Position numbers and translations under genes: made by a program | The notes under the pieces: model-generated | The model's database searches: none | Told to the model about the DNA's origin: nothing | Seen by the model: only the letters and a program-made list of their open reading frames with translations | In this document: positions 43,958 through 55,899 of the stretch, piece after piece | Numbering within the stretch: position 1 is the first letter of the stretch | How the letters are laid out: every line of letters starts with the position of its first letter | Origin: Gamsiella multidivaricata | Taxonomy: Eukaryota > Mortierellomycota > Mortierellomycetes > Mortierellales > Mortierellaceae | Direction of reading: 5' to 3' | NCBI RefSeq assembly: GCF_025024155.1 | Contig: NW_026251730.1 | Span: 1 to 64,000 of the forward strand | DNA length: 64,000 bases

Positions 43958-45064
43958 ATGCGTTCCACCTCTTCCCTCGCTCTCCTTGTCGCCGTCCTGG
44001 TCGCCCTCGTCGCCACTGTCTCAGCCCAGCAGCCCGAGACAGCCTTGCCCTGCTACCAGGAAAAGTGCACTCCTCTGATCAACGTCCTCAAGGATTGTCA
44101 GATCACCGTCGATCCCTCGACCGGTAACATCAACTTCCCTGTGGCCTCCAACACCACCACAGAGACCGACAAGTGCATCTGCAAGCAGTCCGTTGTCGAT
44201 GCTTATGGTAATTGAAACATAGGAAGCATGGCCATCAACTTGTTTCTTTTTGAATCGGGCGGGAAGGGGTGTTGGGTAACGGAGACCCGACAAAGTGACG
44301 GGCTCGCACGCACGCACACTTATCACTCTCGACTGAGACCAACAAAGTTCCAGAAAAAAACGACTCGCTATGTTCCATATTCATATTTCAAGCACAAAGG
44401 ACAGCCCCAAGGGCGATTTCGCTCTTGTTGTCGGGACATACAGTACTTGCTCGCCCAATTGACTACTGAGACAGTGTGCAGTCCGGGCCATGGCGTGTTT
44501 CTAAAGGAAACGAATGCATTCGACTGCAGGGATTTGAAGAGGCAAAGGTGTCTTCCAGGTCGATGGTCATTGCTGGACAGGATATCATCTACTGAGTAAA
44601 TGGAGACTGCAGCAGGGCGAAAAGCGGAGACGACAATGCCATCCTCCTGAACTCAAACACAATGAGAGGAATGGACTGATATGGCAGACAATATCCACAG
44701 GGATCATGTACTCGAAGATGGAATACCCATTGGTCATGTTCTCCTTATATCCCTCCTTATGCTGTCTTGCGTTGTCAACCATGAGACACGTCCTAAAAAG
44801 CACATCGGCCCTACCTAACAATCAACCAACCCCACTTCTTCCCTGCATCGTTTGTATCTAGATCCTTGCTACACCTGCGGTGCCGAGAACTCGAAGATCC
44901 AGGACCGCTTTTCAACCGTCAAGCTGGTCGATTCCTGCAATGCTAACTTTGGCGCCAGCACTGTCAAGTTGCCCGGCTCTTCTGCTGCGTCGTCGTCCAT
45001 CCACGCCGGATCGCTTGTCCTAGCAGCTGCATCCATTGCCTTCTCTATGGTCTTCCTTGCTTAA
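43958..45064 (+). CDS. Small secreted Cys-rich protein with GPI-anchor-like tail
   Basis: Exons 43958-44207 and 44862-45064, 453 nt, 150 residues. N-terminal signal peptide (MRSTSSLALLVAVLVALVAT, cleavage near VSA-QQ). The mature part has eight or so Cys in pairs (PCYQEKC, DKCIC, DPCYTC, DSC). The end is Ser/Ala-rich followed by a hydrophobic helix (LVLAAASIAFSMVFLA), the pattern for GPI attachment. The predicted product sits on the cell surface or wall; function unknown. The 654-nt intron is unusually long for this window; donor GTAATT, acceptor ATCTAG, phase 1. Confidence 0.75.
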
Positions 45065-45530
45065 AAGCACCTAGTAAGGACTAACAAAGTAGCACCCATC
45101 ATCTCCAGAAGGCGTAATCCATAATAAAAGAAAAAAAGGCGATATTTATTCCTTGAGGGAAGCGTCTCATTTGACGCAGCGTACTTGAATGCAGGCTGAG
45201 CGATGGCAGGGCCATGGTTTCGAGCACGGGTATGGGGTGTTGGATGTTGTTGGAGACGCGTGTGCGATGAACGTAGCTATATATGTTGCCACGAGGGCTA
45301 CTTCACGTGTCAGAGAAGCGGCCAGAAGCAAGTCACCCCTCGATCATCCCGCTGATTCGATGGCGCCTCCCCCGCGTCTCTTGCCTGTGCCTGGGTGTGT
45401 CTTTCTTCTCCACAACCGCCTCTCCTCCCACGACCCGACCTCTTTCTCCCACTCCACTCCTCCACTCCTCCACTTCTCCATCCTCCTCCACTCCCCCCCC
45501 CCCCCCCTCTGCTTCTGATTCCTCGACACA
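45065..45530. other. Spacer with CT-rich leader and C-run
   Basis: Upstream of the carnitine acetyltransferase. CT-rich from about 45400, with a run of 16 C near 45492-45507, directly before the start codon. Confidence 0.5.
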
Positions 45531-47899
45531 ATGAACGTTGCTTCCTTCAGGTCGGCGCAGAATGTCGCCAGGTAAGAACCAATGCCACAAACCTTGTGCA
45601 TCCAGTTTGCCCAAAGTGAACACGGACTATGCATGAGATCGCAAAGACGATGGCAAGAGCACTCGCTCATCAACAAACGCATCTTCAACCCAACCTGCCA
45701 ACTAGGATTCTGACATCCGCTTCGCGTCCCCAGCTTGCGTCCCAGGCCCGCGCTCGTGTGTTCAGATACTCGACTGCAGCTCCTGCTGAGAAATCGTTCC
45801 AGAACCAGAGCAGGCTGCCTCGTCTTCCCATCCCTTCCTTGGCCGAGACAGCCGCACGCTACAAAAAGTCCCTAGTCCCAATCCTGAGCGAGACGGATTT
45901 CTCCAGAGCCGAGAAGGCCGTTGATGAGTTCATCAAGCCCGGCGGATTGGGCGAGACCCTTCAGTCCCGTCTGCACGACCTGGACAAGACTGAGAAACAT
46001 TCCTGGCTCGAGACCATCTGGCTCAACAAGGGGTACCTTGAGTGGCGCGAGCCGTCGATGATCAACGTCAATTGGTGGGCCCAGTTCAAGGACTCGCCCA
46101 CTTTTAATCTGGAGCAGGCCCCTGCCCGTGGGGTGGTCTCGGATGTGCAGATCCAAAGGGCGGCCAACTATGCGAGCTCATTGCTCACGTTCAACGACCA
46201 TGTCAACAACCAGACCATGCCCCCCGAGTACCAGCGCACGACTCCGTTGTGCATGAACCAGTACAAGAACCAGTTTGGAGCGTATCGTGTGGCAGAGCTG
46301 CCTAGAGATCGCATCGTGACGACTTGGCCGGCGACCGCGAACTACATCGCAGTGATGATGAGGGATCAGATCTATAAGGTGCCCGTTTCAGGACCCGATG
46401 GTGAGCGTGTCTCGATCAAGGCGATCGAGCAGCAATTGAGACATGTGGTCGAGGCTGTCAACAACTTGCCGGAGCAGGAGAAGCAGGCTGCCGTGGGCGT
46501 GTTGACGTCCGAGAACAGGGATACGTGGGCCAAGGCTCGTCAAACGCTCTTAGGTCTGTCGCCCCAGAACCATGCCTCGTTGTCGTTGATTGACCATGCA
46601 TTGTTTGTGATCTGCTTGGATGACTACAGCTCAGATAGAGACATCGATGTCTCGCACCACAACATTTTCCATGCGGGCAATGCTCACAACCGTTGGTTCG
46701 ACAAGTCGATGCAATTCATCTTTGAGAACAACGGACGCGCCGGTATCAACGGAGAACATACCCCTGCAGACGCCGTCATCCCTGGACGTATCCTGGATGA
46801 GCTGGTCAAAAGGTAAGGTCTTCTACACGGCCTGGATGTCTTGTCAGCACGCCTGCATTGAATTGAGTGCTCACAGTTTTCCTTTTTTTTTTTTTTTTTT
46901 TTCGATTTCATTAGTGAGAAGCATGCTGAGCCCCTTCACGCGTCGAATGTCCAGCTTCAGCCCATTGAACACGTCAAGTTCGTGATCAACGATGAGATCA
47001 AGGAGACGATTAAGCAGGCAGAGGTCAATGCCAAGAAGATGATCGACAACGTTGACAGCTGCCTCATTCACTTTAATGAGTACGGTTCTAACTGGCTGAA
47101 GAGTGGTACGTACTATTTTACACCCCCTTTGAATGTAAGGAGTCGTATAATAATATTTGGTTGCAAGGAATTGAGATACTAACGGACATGCTTGTGTATA
47201 TTACGCAACCCTTTTAGTCAAGTGCTCGCCTGATGCCTACGTCCAGATGGTCATGCAGCTAGCCTATTATCGTCATTATGGCACCTGGACGCCCACATAT
47301 GAGTCCGCATCGGTTAGAATGTTCTTGGGTGGCCGCACAGAGACTGTTCGCTCCTGCTCAGTCGATAGTGTTGCATTTGTCAAGGGATTCGAGAGCAAGC
47401 AAGCGGATGTATGTGTCACTCTTTGATTTCACTACCCACCAAAAATTGAAGATTCGCTGATTACTGACATCTGCCTTGATTTAACCTTGTATTTGAATAG
47501 ACGACGGAGAAGCAGCGTCTGTTGCAGAAGGCGATCCAGTCTCACCTCGAGTACATGATGGCCGCCTCTGCAGGCAAGGGTGTAGATCGCCACCTGTTGG
47601 GTCTCCGCTCGATGATGCAGACGCCGGAGGAACAGAAGCAAGCACAGATCTTCCAGGACCCATCCTATATCCAATCCATGTACTACAGACTGTCATCTTC
47701 TAACATGTCACCTGGCGACAATTTCTGGGGTGGCTTTGGACCAGTGGTGCCAGAGGGCTATGGTATCAACTATGCGATCGGAAAGGAGAACATCAAGTTC
47801 AGTATTTCAAGCCTGAAGAGCTGCAAGGAGACCAACTCGCGCGAATTCAGAGAGACCATCCTGGGAGCTTTGAGGGATATGAAGAAGTCGATGGCGTAG
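45531..47899 (+). CDS. Carnitine O-acetyltransferase, mitochondrial type
   Basis: Exons 45531-45571, 45658-46812, 46915-47105, 47218-47408 and 47501-47899; 1,977 nt, 658 residues, all phases consistent. Choline/carnitine acyltransferase motifs: LPRLPIPSLAETAARY at the start of the domain; the catalytic His381 in NGEHTPADA; YGTWTPTYESASVRMFLGGRTET; VDRHLLGL; and GFGPVVPEGYGINYAI near the end. The enzyme moves acetyl groups between CoA and carnitine to carry acetyl units into mitochondria. The first exon adds an Arg/Ala/Ser-rich leader (MNVASFRSAQNVARALAHQQ), a good mitochondrial targeting signal. The C-terminus lacks a peroxisomal SKL/AKL signal. A start at the Met at 45650 would also be in frame if exon 1 is not used. 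Confidence 0.93.
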
Positions 47900-48157
47900 A
47901 GATGGTTAGGAAGGGGAAGACGGAGCAGTAAAGAGATGCACTCCTAGCAGAGAACGTACATATATATATATACTGAATAAACGTTCATTCATGCATTTTG
48001 CCTACCTTTAGTCATCCGAGTCATCTGCAGACGATTGGCCTTGAAGACGCGCGCGCGAATTGAATTGAAACCCATGAGTATCGTCGGATAATCTCTGGAT
48101 TGCTGGGGGCAGGATCCTCATTTTAAATAATAATAATAATAATGACGCGTCAAACGC

Positions 48158-48190
<33 letters not shown>

Positions 48191-50394
48191 AGTTTCCCAA
48201 CCTATTACGCGGCATACATCCGAGGTCCGTTAGGGCAACATGCAGCATGCACGCGTTCGAGGAGGGGGGGTCCCTCCGCCGCCCCTAAGCCGTAATGGCG
48301 CTTTTTTTTTTTTTTTTTTTTTTCCTTTGAGCCAAGCATACCTAAATATGGTTCAGATCCATTTTCCCAAGAGACGACGGACCTCCGACATCCTGTGTTT
48401 GTGCACGCAAAGGTGGTTCACCGTAGGCGAATTTTGGGTTTCGGCCAATCAGAGGATGCATGGTGCCAAACTGCAGAGTCACACGCATTGTGGATCGATG
48501 GGATTTCTCATTGGTTCCCCTCGTTCCCTTTTTGACGCGTGCTTTTTTGTTTGCGGGCTTTCAGGTCGCGTCATTTTGAGGGGGAGGAACAGGGCAAGGG
48601 GGAGGGGGAGTTGGACCAACTGTGCTGCTTTTTTGTTTGTCGGCAAGAGACAAGGAAGAAACAGAATGTAATTTCTCATCAGCACCAAGGCTCAGCAACA
48701 AACAGAAAGAAACGCCATTTCATATATTATTACTAGAGATTCTCACCGACTGTTTTATTTCTATTCAACAATATATAACGGCGAGAAACGCTAATTATTA
48801 CTGTTACCATGGTTATTTCTCAATTGACTGTCGATGTCATGCGTGAAGAGACCGTTGCGGAATCGAGTTCCCAGGGCCATGTCTTTATTAGTTTGCCATC
48901 CATTGTTGTTGTTGGGGGGGATGTTGTTTCTATATGCAATGCCTGTGTTTACTAAACGCCTTGTCTGTCTCTTTTTTTTTTTTTTTTGACAGGTAGGTCT
49001 GCATGAGGAAAGGAGGGCCATCGATGAGCTCGCAGGGAAGAAATACGCGCTAACAAGGAATGGAATGTGCGTTTATTGTTGTATGTATCTGAAGATGAGG
49101 ACATGGTCCATGCTGCCACTCCCCAACTTTCCCACCAGCTACTCCTGGGTAAAAAAGAAAGAAACATTCACGAGTGGTTTGCCGAGGATGTTTTCGCCCA
49201 CGTTCAAGCAACTAGATGTTTAGTGGATTATTTGTAAGGCTGGCTTTTATCTTCCCTTATTTTTATATTTTCACGCGTGTCGAGTGTCGTCGAATCACAT
49301 ACATTCTGTAGAATACCCTTCCTATGCAAGAGTCTCTCCCCCTACCCCCCTCCTGATCCCCGCAATATTGGCCGGAATGAGGATATGGTTATCTTGCTCA
49401 GGACAAACCTGCATCATCTTTTTTTTTTTTTTCTGTCGTCCGACCACCAGGGGAGGAGGAAGGGTTGTTTATGTGGGATTTAGTTTCGTAGGACGAATGC
49501 GCGTAAAGTAGACTACAGGGCATATAGTCGGTGAGCCTGCAGGCGGCCAAGCGGCAGAATGCTCTTTTGTTTGTCGATGTTGTACGCAAAAAGGGTCCAC
49601 CAGTCAGGGTTGGTTGAACCCTGAATCGAATGCCCATGAGGATGACTTTTTCAGGCCTGAAACCCTAGGCACACGGGCCTGGTTAAAAAAAAAAGAAAAA
49701 GAAAAAGACCTAAAGCGCACGGGGAGGTGAACTATACTGCACTGCGATATGGATCGATCAAGACTAATAATGTAATATACACATCGGGCAGCAATCAATT
49801 TACGGGTGCAGCTCTTGGAGTATCTGTAAATTCAACGGTAAGCGTGGTACCCCAGCTCTTTTTTTTTTTTCTCTCTCAGGGCGATGACAACAATAAGCTT
49901 AAGCTTACCGAGGACGAATTGGACTAGACTAGACCTTGTCAACTTGGTTATGGCGCAAAAATGAAGGTTTGTCAACAAGAAGGTTTGGAGCCCCCGCACC
50001 CCCTCGCCTGCTCGGTGGACATGCCGCAGATGAATTGCACTGTAAGGGCGCCTTACAGCCTGATCTCAATTGGGGACCTTACTTTATAGAATGTGGTGCA
50101 TATGGTATGGATACATAGACTGCCGCCAGGAAATTGTTTGAGGTCATGGTAAATTACTCAATCACGGCCGAATAATACGCGACACTTTATTACGGCATCC
50201 CCGATAGCCCATCCGTAGTAAATGAGGAGCTGTCATTGCTTTGCATTAAACACTACACTTTATTCAATACCAGGGAAAGAAGCCTATCAGCCTATCAGCC
50301 TACTATTGTTGTTGACAACATAGGCCTTAGCAGATTCCCAGGTACACCGATACAAACACGATCTCATGGGAAATGCCACTGTGCCTGTCTTGCG
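47900..50394. other. Gene-free interval with long T-runs
   Basis: 2.5 kb. Contains T-runs at about 48160-48188 and 48302-48323, and shorter ones at 48972, 49420 and 49858. No reading frame carries a family motif; those seen read through homopolymers. Confidence 0.5.
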
Positions 50395-50401
50395 TATAAA
50401 G
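50395..50401 (+). promoter_or_regulatory. TATA box of the carboxypeptidase gene
   Basis: TATAAAG 114 bp upstream of the start codon at 50515, with a C/T-rich leader between. Confidence 0.55.
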
Positions 50402-50514
50402 GCCCTTTCCCCCGCCCTGTCTTTCTGGTCTTCTTTTCCATCCTCGTTCACCAGCTCATTCCACTTCTCCACTCCCATCCAACCCCATCCCTCTCCTTGA
50501 CACCCTCAAGCACG

Positions 50515-52062
50515 ATGAAGCTTTCACTCTTCTCCCTCACGGCTGTCGTGGCCTTGTCAGTCTTGCTGACTCCTGCATCCATCAGCGCCCTGCCTGCGCC
50601 CTCCAACGGTGTTGTCTCGTTCAACAACCATCGCGTGGTCCGCATTAACGTCCGCAACGAGGCCGAGCTCAAGGCCCTGACCGACAACCAGGATTCCCTT
50701 GGATTCGACTACTTCACCCATGAAAAGGTCATTGGAGCACACATCGACATCCGCATCCCACCACAGTCGTTCTCCAAGTTCCAGGCCCTGAAACTCGATT
50801 ATTCCACTCTGGTCGAAAACCTGCAGACGGTCCTCGATCAAGAGAAGCACGAGAACGATCAGTACCAGCAGGTCTTTAGCCAGAAGTTGAGCGAGGCCAA
50901 GAAGCTGAAGAACGGTCGCAATGGTGAGGTCTCCATCAACGGCGTCACCCTCCCCGAGGGTTCAGAGGTGTACGCGGCCGCGGACACCTGGTTCCAGGGA
51001 TACCATAGCTATGCTGATCACCAGAGCTGGTTGAGCACCCAGATTGCCAACAACCCTGGCAAGGCCTCGAAGATCAGTGCCGGAAAGTCGTTCCAGAGTC
51101 GTGATCAGGCCGGTATCAAGATTGGAAGCGGACCTAACCATGTTGTCTTCCACGGTACGCAGCACGCGCGTGAGTGGATTAGTACCATGGTCGTTGAGTA
51201 GGTGCACTTTTTGTCTCTTTCCTTTTGTATGTCTGTATTGAACACACTGTACTTCTATGCTGCATACTAACAAATACTACGCGCCAATATTCTTTCAGAT
51301 ACCTCATTGACCAGCTGCTGAAGGGCACTGACTCGCGTGTGGCCGGTTACTTGCAAAAGTACACGTTCCACATCATCCCCATCATGAACCCCGATGGTTT
51401 TGTCATCACCCAGACCTCGGACCGCATGCACCGCAAGAACGCCCAGAGCAACGGAGGATGTCTCGGTACTGACAGTAAGTTGAACGTCGTCGCATATCCG
51501 TGTCTTTATTTTGCTGACCGTGCATCTCACCTAACTTTTCCATCTATTTTTTTTTCTCTCCGAAAAAGCCAACCGCAACTGGGGCTTCAAGTGGAACACT
51601 GGTGGTTCTTCCTCCAACCCCTGTGCTGACGACTACATGGGTCCCAGTGCCTTCTCGTCGCCCGAGGCTACAAACATTGCAGCCTACCTGCGCTCGCTGC
51701 CCAAGGTCGTCTCCTACATCGACTTCCACTCTTACTCTCAGCTGTGGATGGTCCCCTACGGCTACACTGGCACCCGCCCTGGGACCTACACGTACATGAA
51801 CGGCCTCGCACAGAAGGCCGCCGCAGCTCTCCGCGCCGTCAACGGTGTTTCGTTCACAACCGGTGACATCTACAACACGATCTATCCTGCCTCGGGTAGC
51901 TCTACCGATTATGCCTACAGCATTGGTGTTACCGCACCCTTCGCCGTTGAGTTGAGAGATACCGGACGCTACGGATTCTCTCTGCCCGCCGCTCAGATCC
52001 TGCCCTCCGGTACCGAGACCTGGGCTGCTTTCGCCGCCATCCTTGACAACATCCAGGTCTAA
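50515..52062 (+). CDS. Secreted M14 zinc carboxypeptidase (carboxypeptidase A type)
   Basis: Exons 50515-51197, 51299-51474 and 51569-52062; 1,353 nt, 450 residues. Signal peptide MKLSLFSLTAVVALSVLL, then a propeptide of ~100 residues. Zinc ligands appear as HAREW (His217, Glu220) and DFHSYSQ (His340). The catalytic Glu is Glu414 in VELRDTGRYGF. Substrate residues are seen in TNRNWGFKW. The length and order match fungal prepro-carboxypeptidase A. It removes C-terminal hydrophobic residues from peptides outside the cell. The first donor (GA|GTAGGT) overlaps an in-frame TAG that is removed on splicing. Confidence 0.94.
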
Positions 52063-52074
52063 GGATTGTTTATA

Positions 52075-52088
52075 CCCCCCCCCCCCCC

Positions 52089-52134
<46 letters not shown>
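52075..52134. repeat. C-run followed by (TC)n repeat
   Basis: Sixteen C followed by about 20 TC units just after the carboxypeptidase stop codon. Confidence 0.9.
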
Positions 52135-52140
<6 letters not shown>

Positions 52141-53244
52141 ACGCACGTTTTTTCTTTTTTTATTGACAGAGAGAATGTTATCCAACCCCCTTCCCCCTGG
52201 TACAATGATCGAAATCGCTAGAGAAGCGAATACTGAGCAGGCGCAGAGACAGGATATTCCTTCTGTTCTTTTATATATCCCATTTTACATAACCACTCTA
52301 TCACCCTTTTTTGATATGGAATGCAGGTTCGATTCCAGCTGGAAAAAAAAGGGTCACAAACGAATAAAAATCACTCAATTTACCAGAGCAGGGCTCGGAA
52401 TTGAGGAAAAAAATGAAAAAAAGAAAGTCGCCCACAATCTGCAGGGAGTGCGAACAGGCTTAAATAGGGGGAGCGGATTGCAGCCTGGGAAGAAATCTTT
52501 GTACTCTGTGCGGTTATTATTGTCGTGAGTCCTTTCATTCTTCCTCGAGGGCCCAATCTACAAACCGTCCCTAGAGAAAAGGTCCTATAAGAGATCAGCT
52601 CGACAAGCTGGAGCCCAGTCGCCCCCAGTGGCCTGGTTTTCCTTACCATGTCGAAGACACTTCCCTTCATATTATATCCCCATTTAAAAAACTTGCTACT
52701 GGGATGAAGCATCATCCATCAGATTTGGCGACTAAACCATGGGTATCTGTACCCCTTCCCCCCCTCAAACATACACAGGGACATCTTTAACCGCAAACGA
52801 TCGCTGCAATGGGGGTGGCGACAGCTGTTCGTCGAGAGCGAGGACGCCATGTTTAAGAGAGCAGCTGACGGTCGGCGCGTTACTGGCTCCTATTCCTGGA
52901 ACCTGAGTTCGCTGCCTTAGCCTCCCCCTGCTACTCGCCAAGGGATAGTAGTTCCCAAGGTGCTCGAATGGGAGGGTACGGAGCAAATTGGGCCGGTAAT
53001 TTTAATCGCCACTACGGGGGCATGGCAGGATGGTCCCCCATTGGATATAGACTCTCAGGCACAAACAATGGTCAGACCGGACGCAGGGAAGCAAGCCCAT
53101 TTAAACTCTCCCCCCTCTTTCACACCAGCTCCACCGACTCGCACCTTCACCCGACCTCTTCTCCCACTTCTCCTCCTTCGCCATTCACCCCTCTCCCTCC
53201 TCTCCCTCCTCTCCCTCCTTTCCCCCCTCCTCTTTTCTCATGTC
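52135..53244. other. Intergenic, no gene seen
   Basis: Upstream of the F-box/LRR-like gene. The reading frame continues open upstream of the chosen start from 52960, but this part has no domain and becomes a CT-rich leader at about 53150-53240. Confidence 0.45.
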
Positions 53245-54891
53245 ATGAACCAAACTCCCAACCCACTCGAAATCCCAGAGATCCTCTCCAGAGTCGGACT
53301 CTACATTCCTCTGTGGGACTACAGCTGCCAGCGCCGACGCCCACACTTCACACCACGCCATCTCCTCAACTGCATCCTCGTCAACCGGACCTGGCACGAC
53401 ATCCTCCTCCCGATTCTCTGGTTCACCCTTGACGACATCTCCATACCCACGCCCGTCGACCTCCTCCACGTCCTCACCCGCCACAGCTCCCATCTCCGCA
53501 TCCTCGAACTCGGTCACATCCCACCTTCTATATTCCATACCCCATTCTCATGTCTACCCCACAACCTACTCCACCTGGAGCTCATAGGGCTCGAACACAA
53601 CGAATGGTCAAAGTCATTGATTCTACAGAACACGAGGCTGCAAAGTCTCCATTGGCAAGGCGGGGACTTTCATCGGGACGACTACGGGACCTTGGACGCA
53701 TTGGCGCTTTCAAGACGACTGGGGAGGTTACAAGATCTGCACCTGGAGTGTTGGAAGCTGGACAGGCATTTTATGAAGCTACTGAGGCGGAATCCAGGGT
53801 TGAGGAGGCTGGCGTTGGATTTTGTTACGGGCGAGATCATCCATCGACCACCCCAGACTCGAACAGGTGACGATGGCTTCAAGGCGTCAAGCGCGAGGAA
53901 GCAACATAGCGAACGATACCCAGATCATGACAGGACGAGTCATGGAGGACAGAAAGAAGAAGAAGAAAAAGAAGGACAGGAGGAGAAGGAGAATAAGGAA
54001 ACAGAGGATGAGGAAACAGAGGATGAGGAGATATCGCTACCAGATCTCACCAGCCTGACAGTGTGCAAGGATGTGGAAAGCGGAGCCCTGGAGGCCCTCG
54101 TACGACTGTGTCCTAATCTGCAGGAGCTCTCATGGATGGGATCAAAGGACAGCGACCTGAGACAACTCACGACGAACGTTCGCGAATGCTGTCCTTTCCT
54201 CTCGGTACTGACGTATTCGACCGTCGAGATATCTGAGGACGAGTCCGTGTACGTGGATCTGATCCAGAGCGTACCCCGACTGGTAGAGCTGCAGATCCGG
54301 ATCCCGGCGCTTGGGGACCGATTCACAGAGGCATTGATCAAGCACGCCGAGACACTCGAGATCCTGGACCTCAGGATACTGAATCACCACGCCCTCAGCA
54401 ACGCGAATTTGAAGCGGATCCTGATGAGTTGTCATCAGATCACGGCACTATCGATCGACGGGTCCCAGTGCGGGGCTGAGGATCTGTTTTCGTTCGATTG
54501 GGCATGCGTACGGCTGAATCGGTTATTCCTGGCGGGTCTACATACGATGACGAGGGGACAATTAAAGGAAGCCGACAACGGAACGGTGGCAGCGGTCTAT
54601 GGGTGGAGCATTGGGCCGGAGGCCAGGAATGCTGGAATTCATCTTGGGAGCGGTACTACGAACGCGTCCGTGGGGGAGATCACAGGAATGAATGTGATAC
54701 AGACGAGCGATGGATTGTATTTCTCGCCCGACTTGTCAACAGAATTACAGAGGTCTGCCCATAAGGTGTCGACAACGTTCCTACGGCGGTTGCTTTCACA
54801 TTTGCAGCGTCTGGTGCATCTGCATTCGTTTGTCCTGAACGGGGTCGAGTACACGCGGCAGTCCTACTCGAGTGGTGTGATCTGTGAATAA
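53245..54891 (+). CDS. F-box/leucine-rich-repeat-like protein
   Basis: 548 residues, single exon. Start chosen at the Met in MNQTPNPLEIPEILSRVGLY, where an F-box-like motif begins (LEIPEIL..VGLYIP, LLNCILVNRTWHDILLPILW). Leucine-rich stretches follow: LRILELGHI, LLHLELIGLEHNEWS, LQDLHLECWKL, LRRLALDFV, then after a Glu/Lys-rich linker LVELQIRIPALGDRF, LEILDLRILNHHAL and ITALSIDGSQC. Such proteins are substrate receptors of SCF ubiquitin ligases. Large F-box/LRR families are common in Mortierella-like fungi. The target is unknown. Confidence 0.75.
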   Translation: MNQTPNPLEIPEILSRVGLYIPLWDYSCQRRRPHFTPRHLLNCILVNRTWHDILLPILWFTLDDISIPTPVDLLHVLTRHSSHLRILELGHIPPSIFHTPFSCLPHNLLHLELIGLEHNEWSKSLILQNTRLQSLHWQGGDFHRDDYGTLDALALSRRLGRLQDLHLECWKLDRHFMKLLRRNPGLRRLALDFVTGEIIHRPPQTRTGDDGFKASSARKQHSERYPDHDRTSHGGQKEEEEKEGQEEKENKETEDEETEDEEISLPDLTSLTVCKDVESGALEALVRLCPNLQELSWMGSKDSDLRQLTTNVRECCPFLSVLTYSTVEISEDESVYVDLIQSVPRLVELQIRIPALGDRFTEALIKHAETLEILDLRILNHHALSNANLKRILMSCHQITALSIDGSQCGAEDLFSFDWACVRLNRLFLAGLHTMTRGQLKEADNGTVAAVYGWSIGPEARNAGIHLGSGTTNASVGEITGMNVIQTSDGLYFSPDLSTELQRSAHKVSTTFLRRLLSHLQRLVHLHSFVLNGVEYTRQSYSSGVICE

Positions 54892-55695
54892 TAATAAAAA
54901 AAGAAAAAAGAAAAAAAAGAAAAAGAAAAAGAAAAGGATAGATTTACTGCAACAAAAACTCGAGAGTGGCCTCTTTTGTTATTGACGTAAAAAAATAATC
55001 ATCTGCAGCGCAAACCGCATGCAACAGAATAACGGTTGCTCTAGATGTTATGTCTTCACGTCTGCTTCTGATATAGCTATGGCTCTCCCTCCTCCCACCT
55101 CTTCCCATCGGCACTTTGAATTTCCTCCGAGTTCGTTCTTCTGATCAGTGACTCGCCGAGTTACAGCACGCACTTTCTGGAGTATGAGCTCCCCAGACTC
55201 AAAGGCGTCTGAGGTGCCACATTTGAATGGCGCGCAAGGCTATGCAATTTGTATAAGTACCTGCGCCTGGCTTTAGCGAGCACTGGTCCACAACAATGAA
55301 ATGGCTGCTTTCTTTTTTGACCCGAGCATTTTACACGTAATAAAATGTCGCGCATGTTTTTGTGCCCATTATTGTTCTCACAGAAGCCTTTGTGCTCACA
55401 AAGTTACGTTTCCGCTGTGCAAAGTGATTCAAGTTGAACGCAAGCAGCTGCTTCAAGAAAATGTAGGACTGAATCGACGTGATACCGTCGAGAGCTCTCT
55501 CCTTTGATAGATTTGGATACCTCAAGTCGGCAACAGTTACATTAGGCATTTTGTCGGTCATGCATGGTTGGCGGGAGTTGCTGGTCAAATTGAAGCGACT
55601 GAAGTCGTTTGTCACCCCTGCGGACCAAATTGCTTCGAGCTCAGAGTGGGTCAAAAAGAACATGCCATTCTATGCGGTCATTAGCAAACATACCA

Positions 55696-55726
<31 letters not shown>

Positions 55727-55899
55727 GAAGCAATCAGAAGCCAACCTATGCATTTTTCTAACTCTGTTTTTTGTTGCTTACTATACCATTGCTCAAGTAT
55801 CTTGGAAGTGTACAATACAGTCTGCCACAGTGGAAAAATGGGTTGACTGGTTTGCACATTGGTGATCGTAAAAAGGTGTAGATTTTATTGCCTCAAGTC
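54892..55899. other. Intergenic with unassigned minus-strand frame
   Basis: A 110-codon minus-strand frame at 55331-55663 (HSELEAIWSAGVTNDFSRFN, LRYPNLSKERALDG) has normal composition but no match I know, and its start is uncertain. It may be a gene fragment. An A-run at 55692-55728 follows. Confidence 0.35.

Noticed and set aside
52320..52345. tRNA B-box-like GGTTCGATTCC
   Set aside because: The stems do not pair, no A-box lies upstream at the right distance, and no acceptor stem can be formed.
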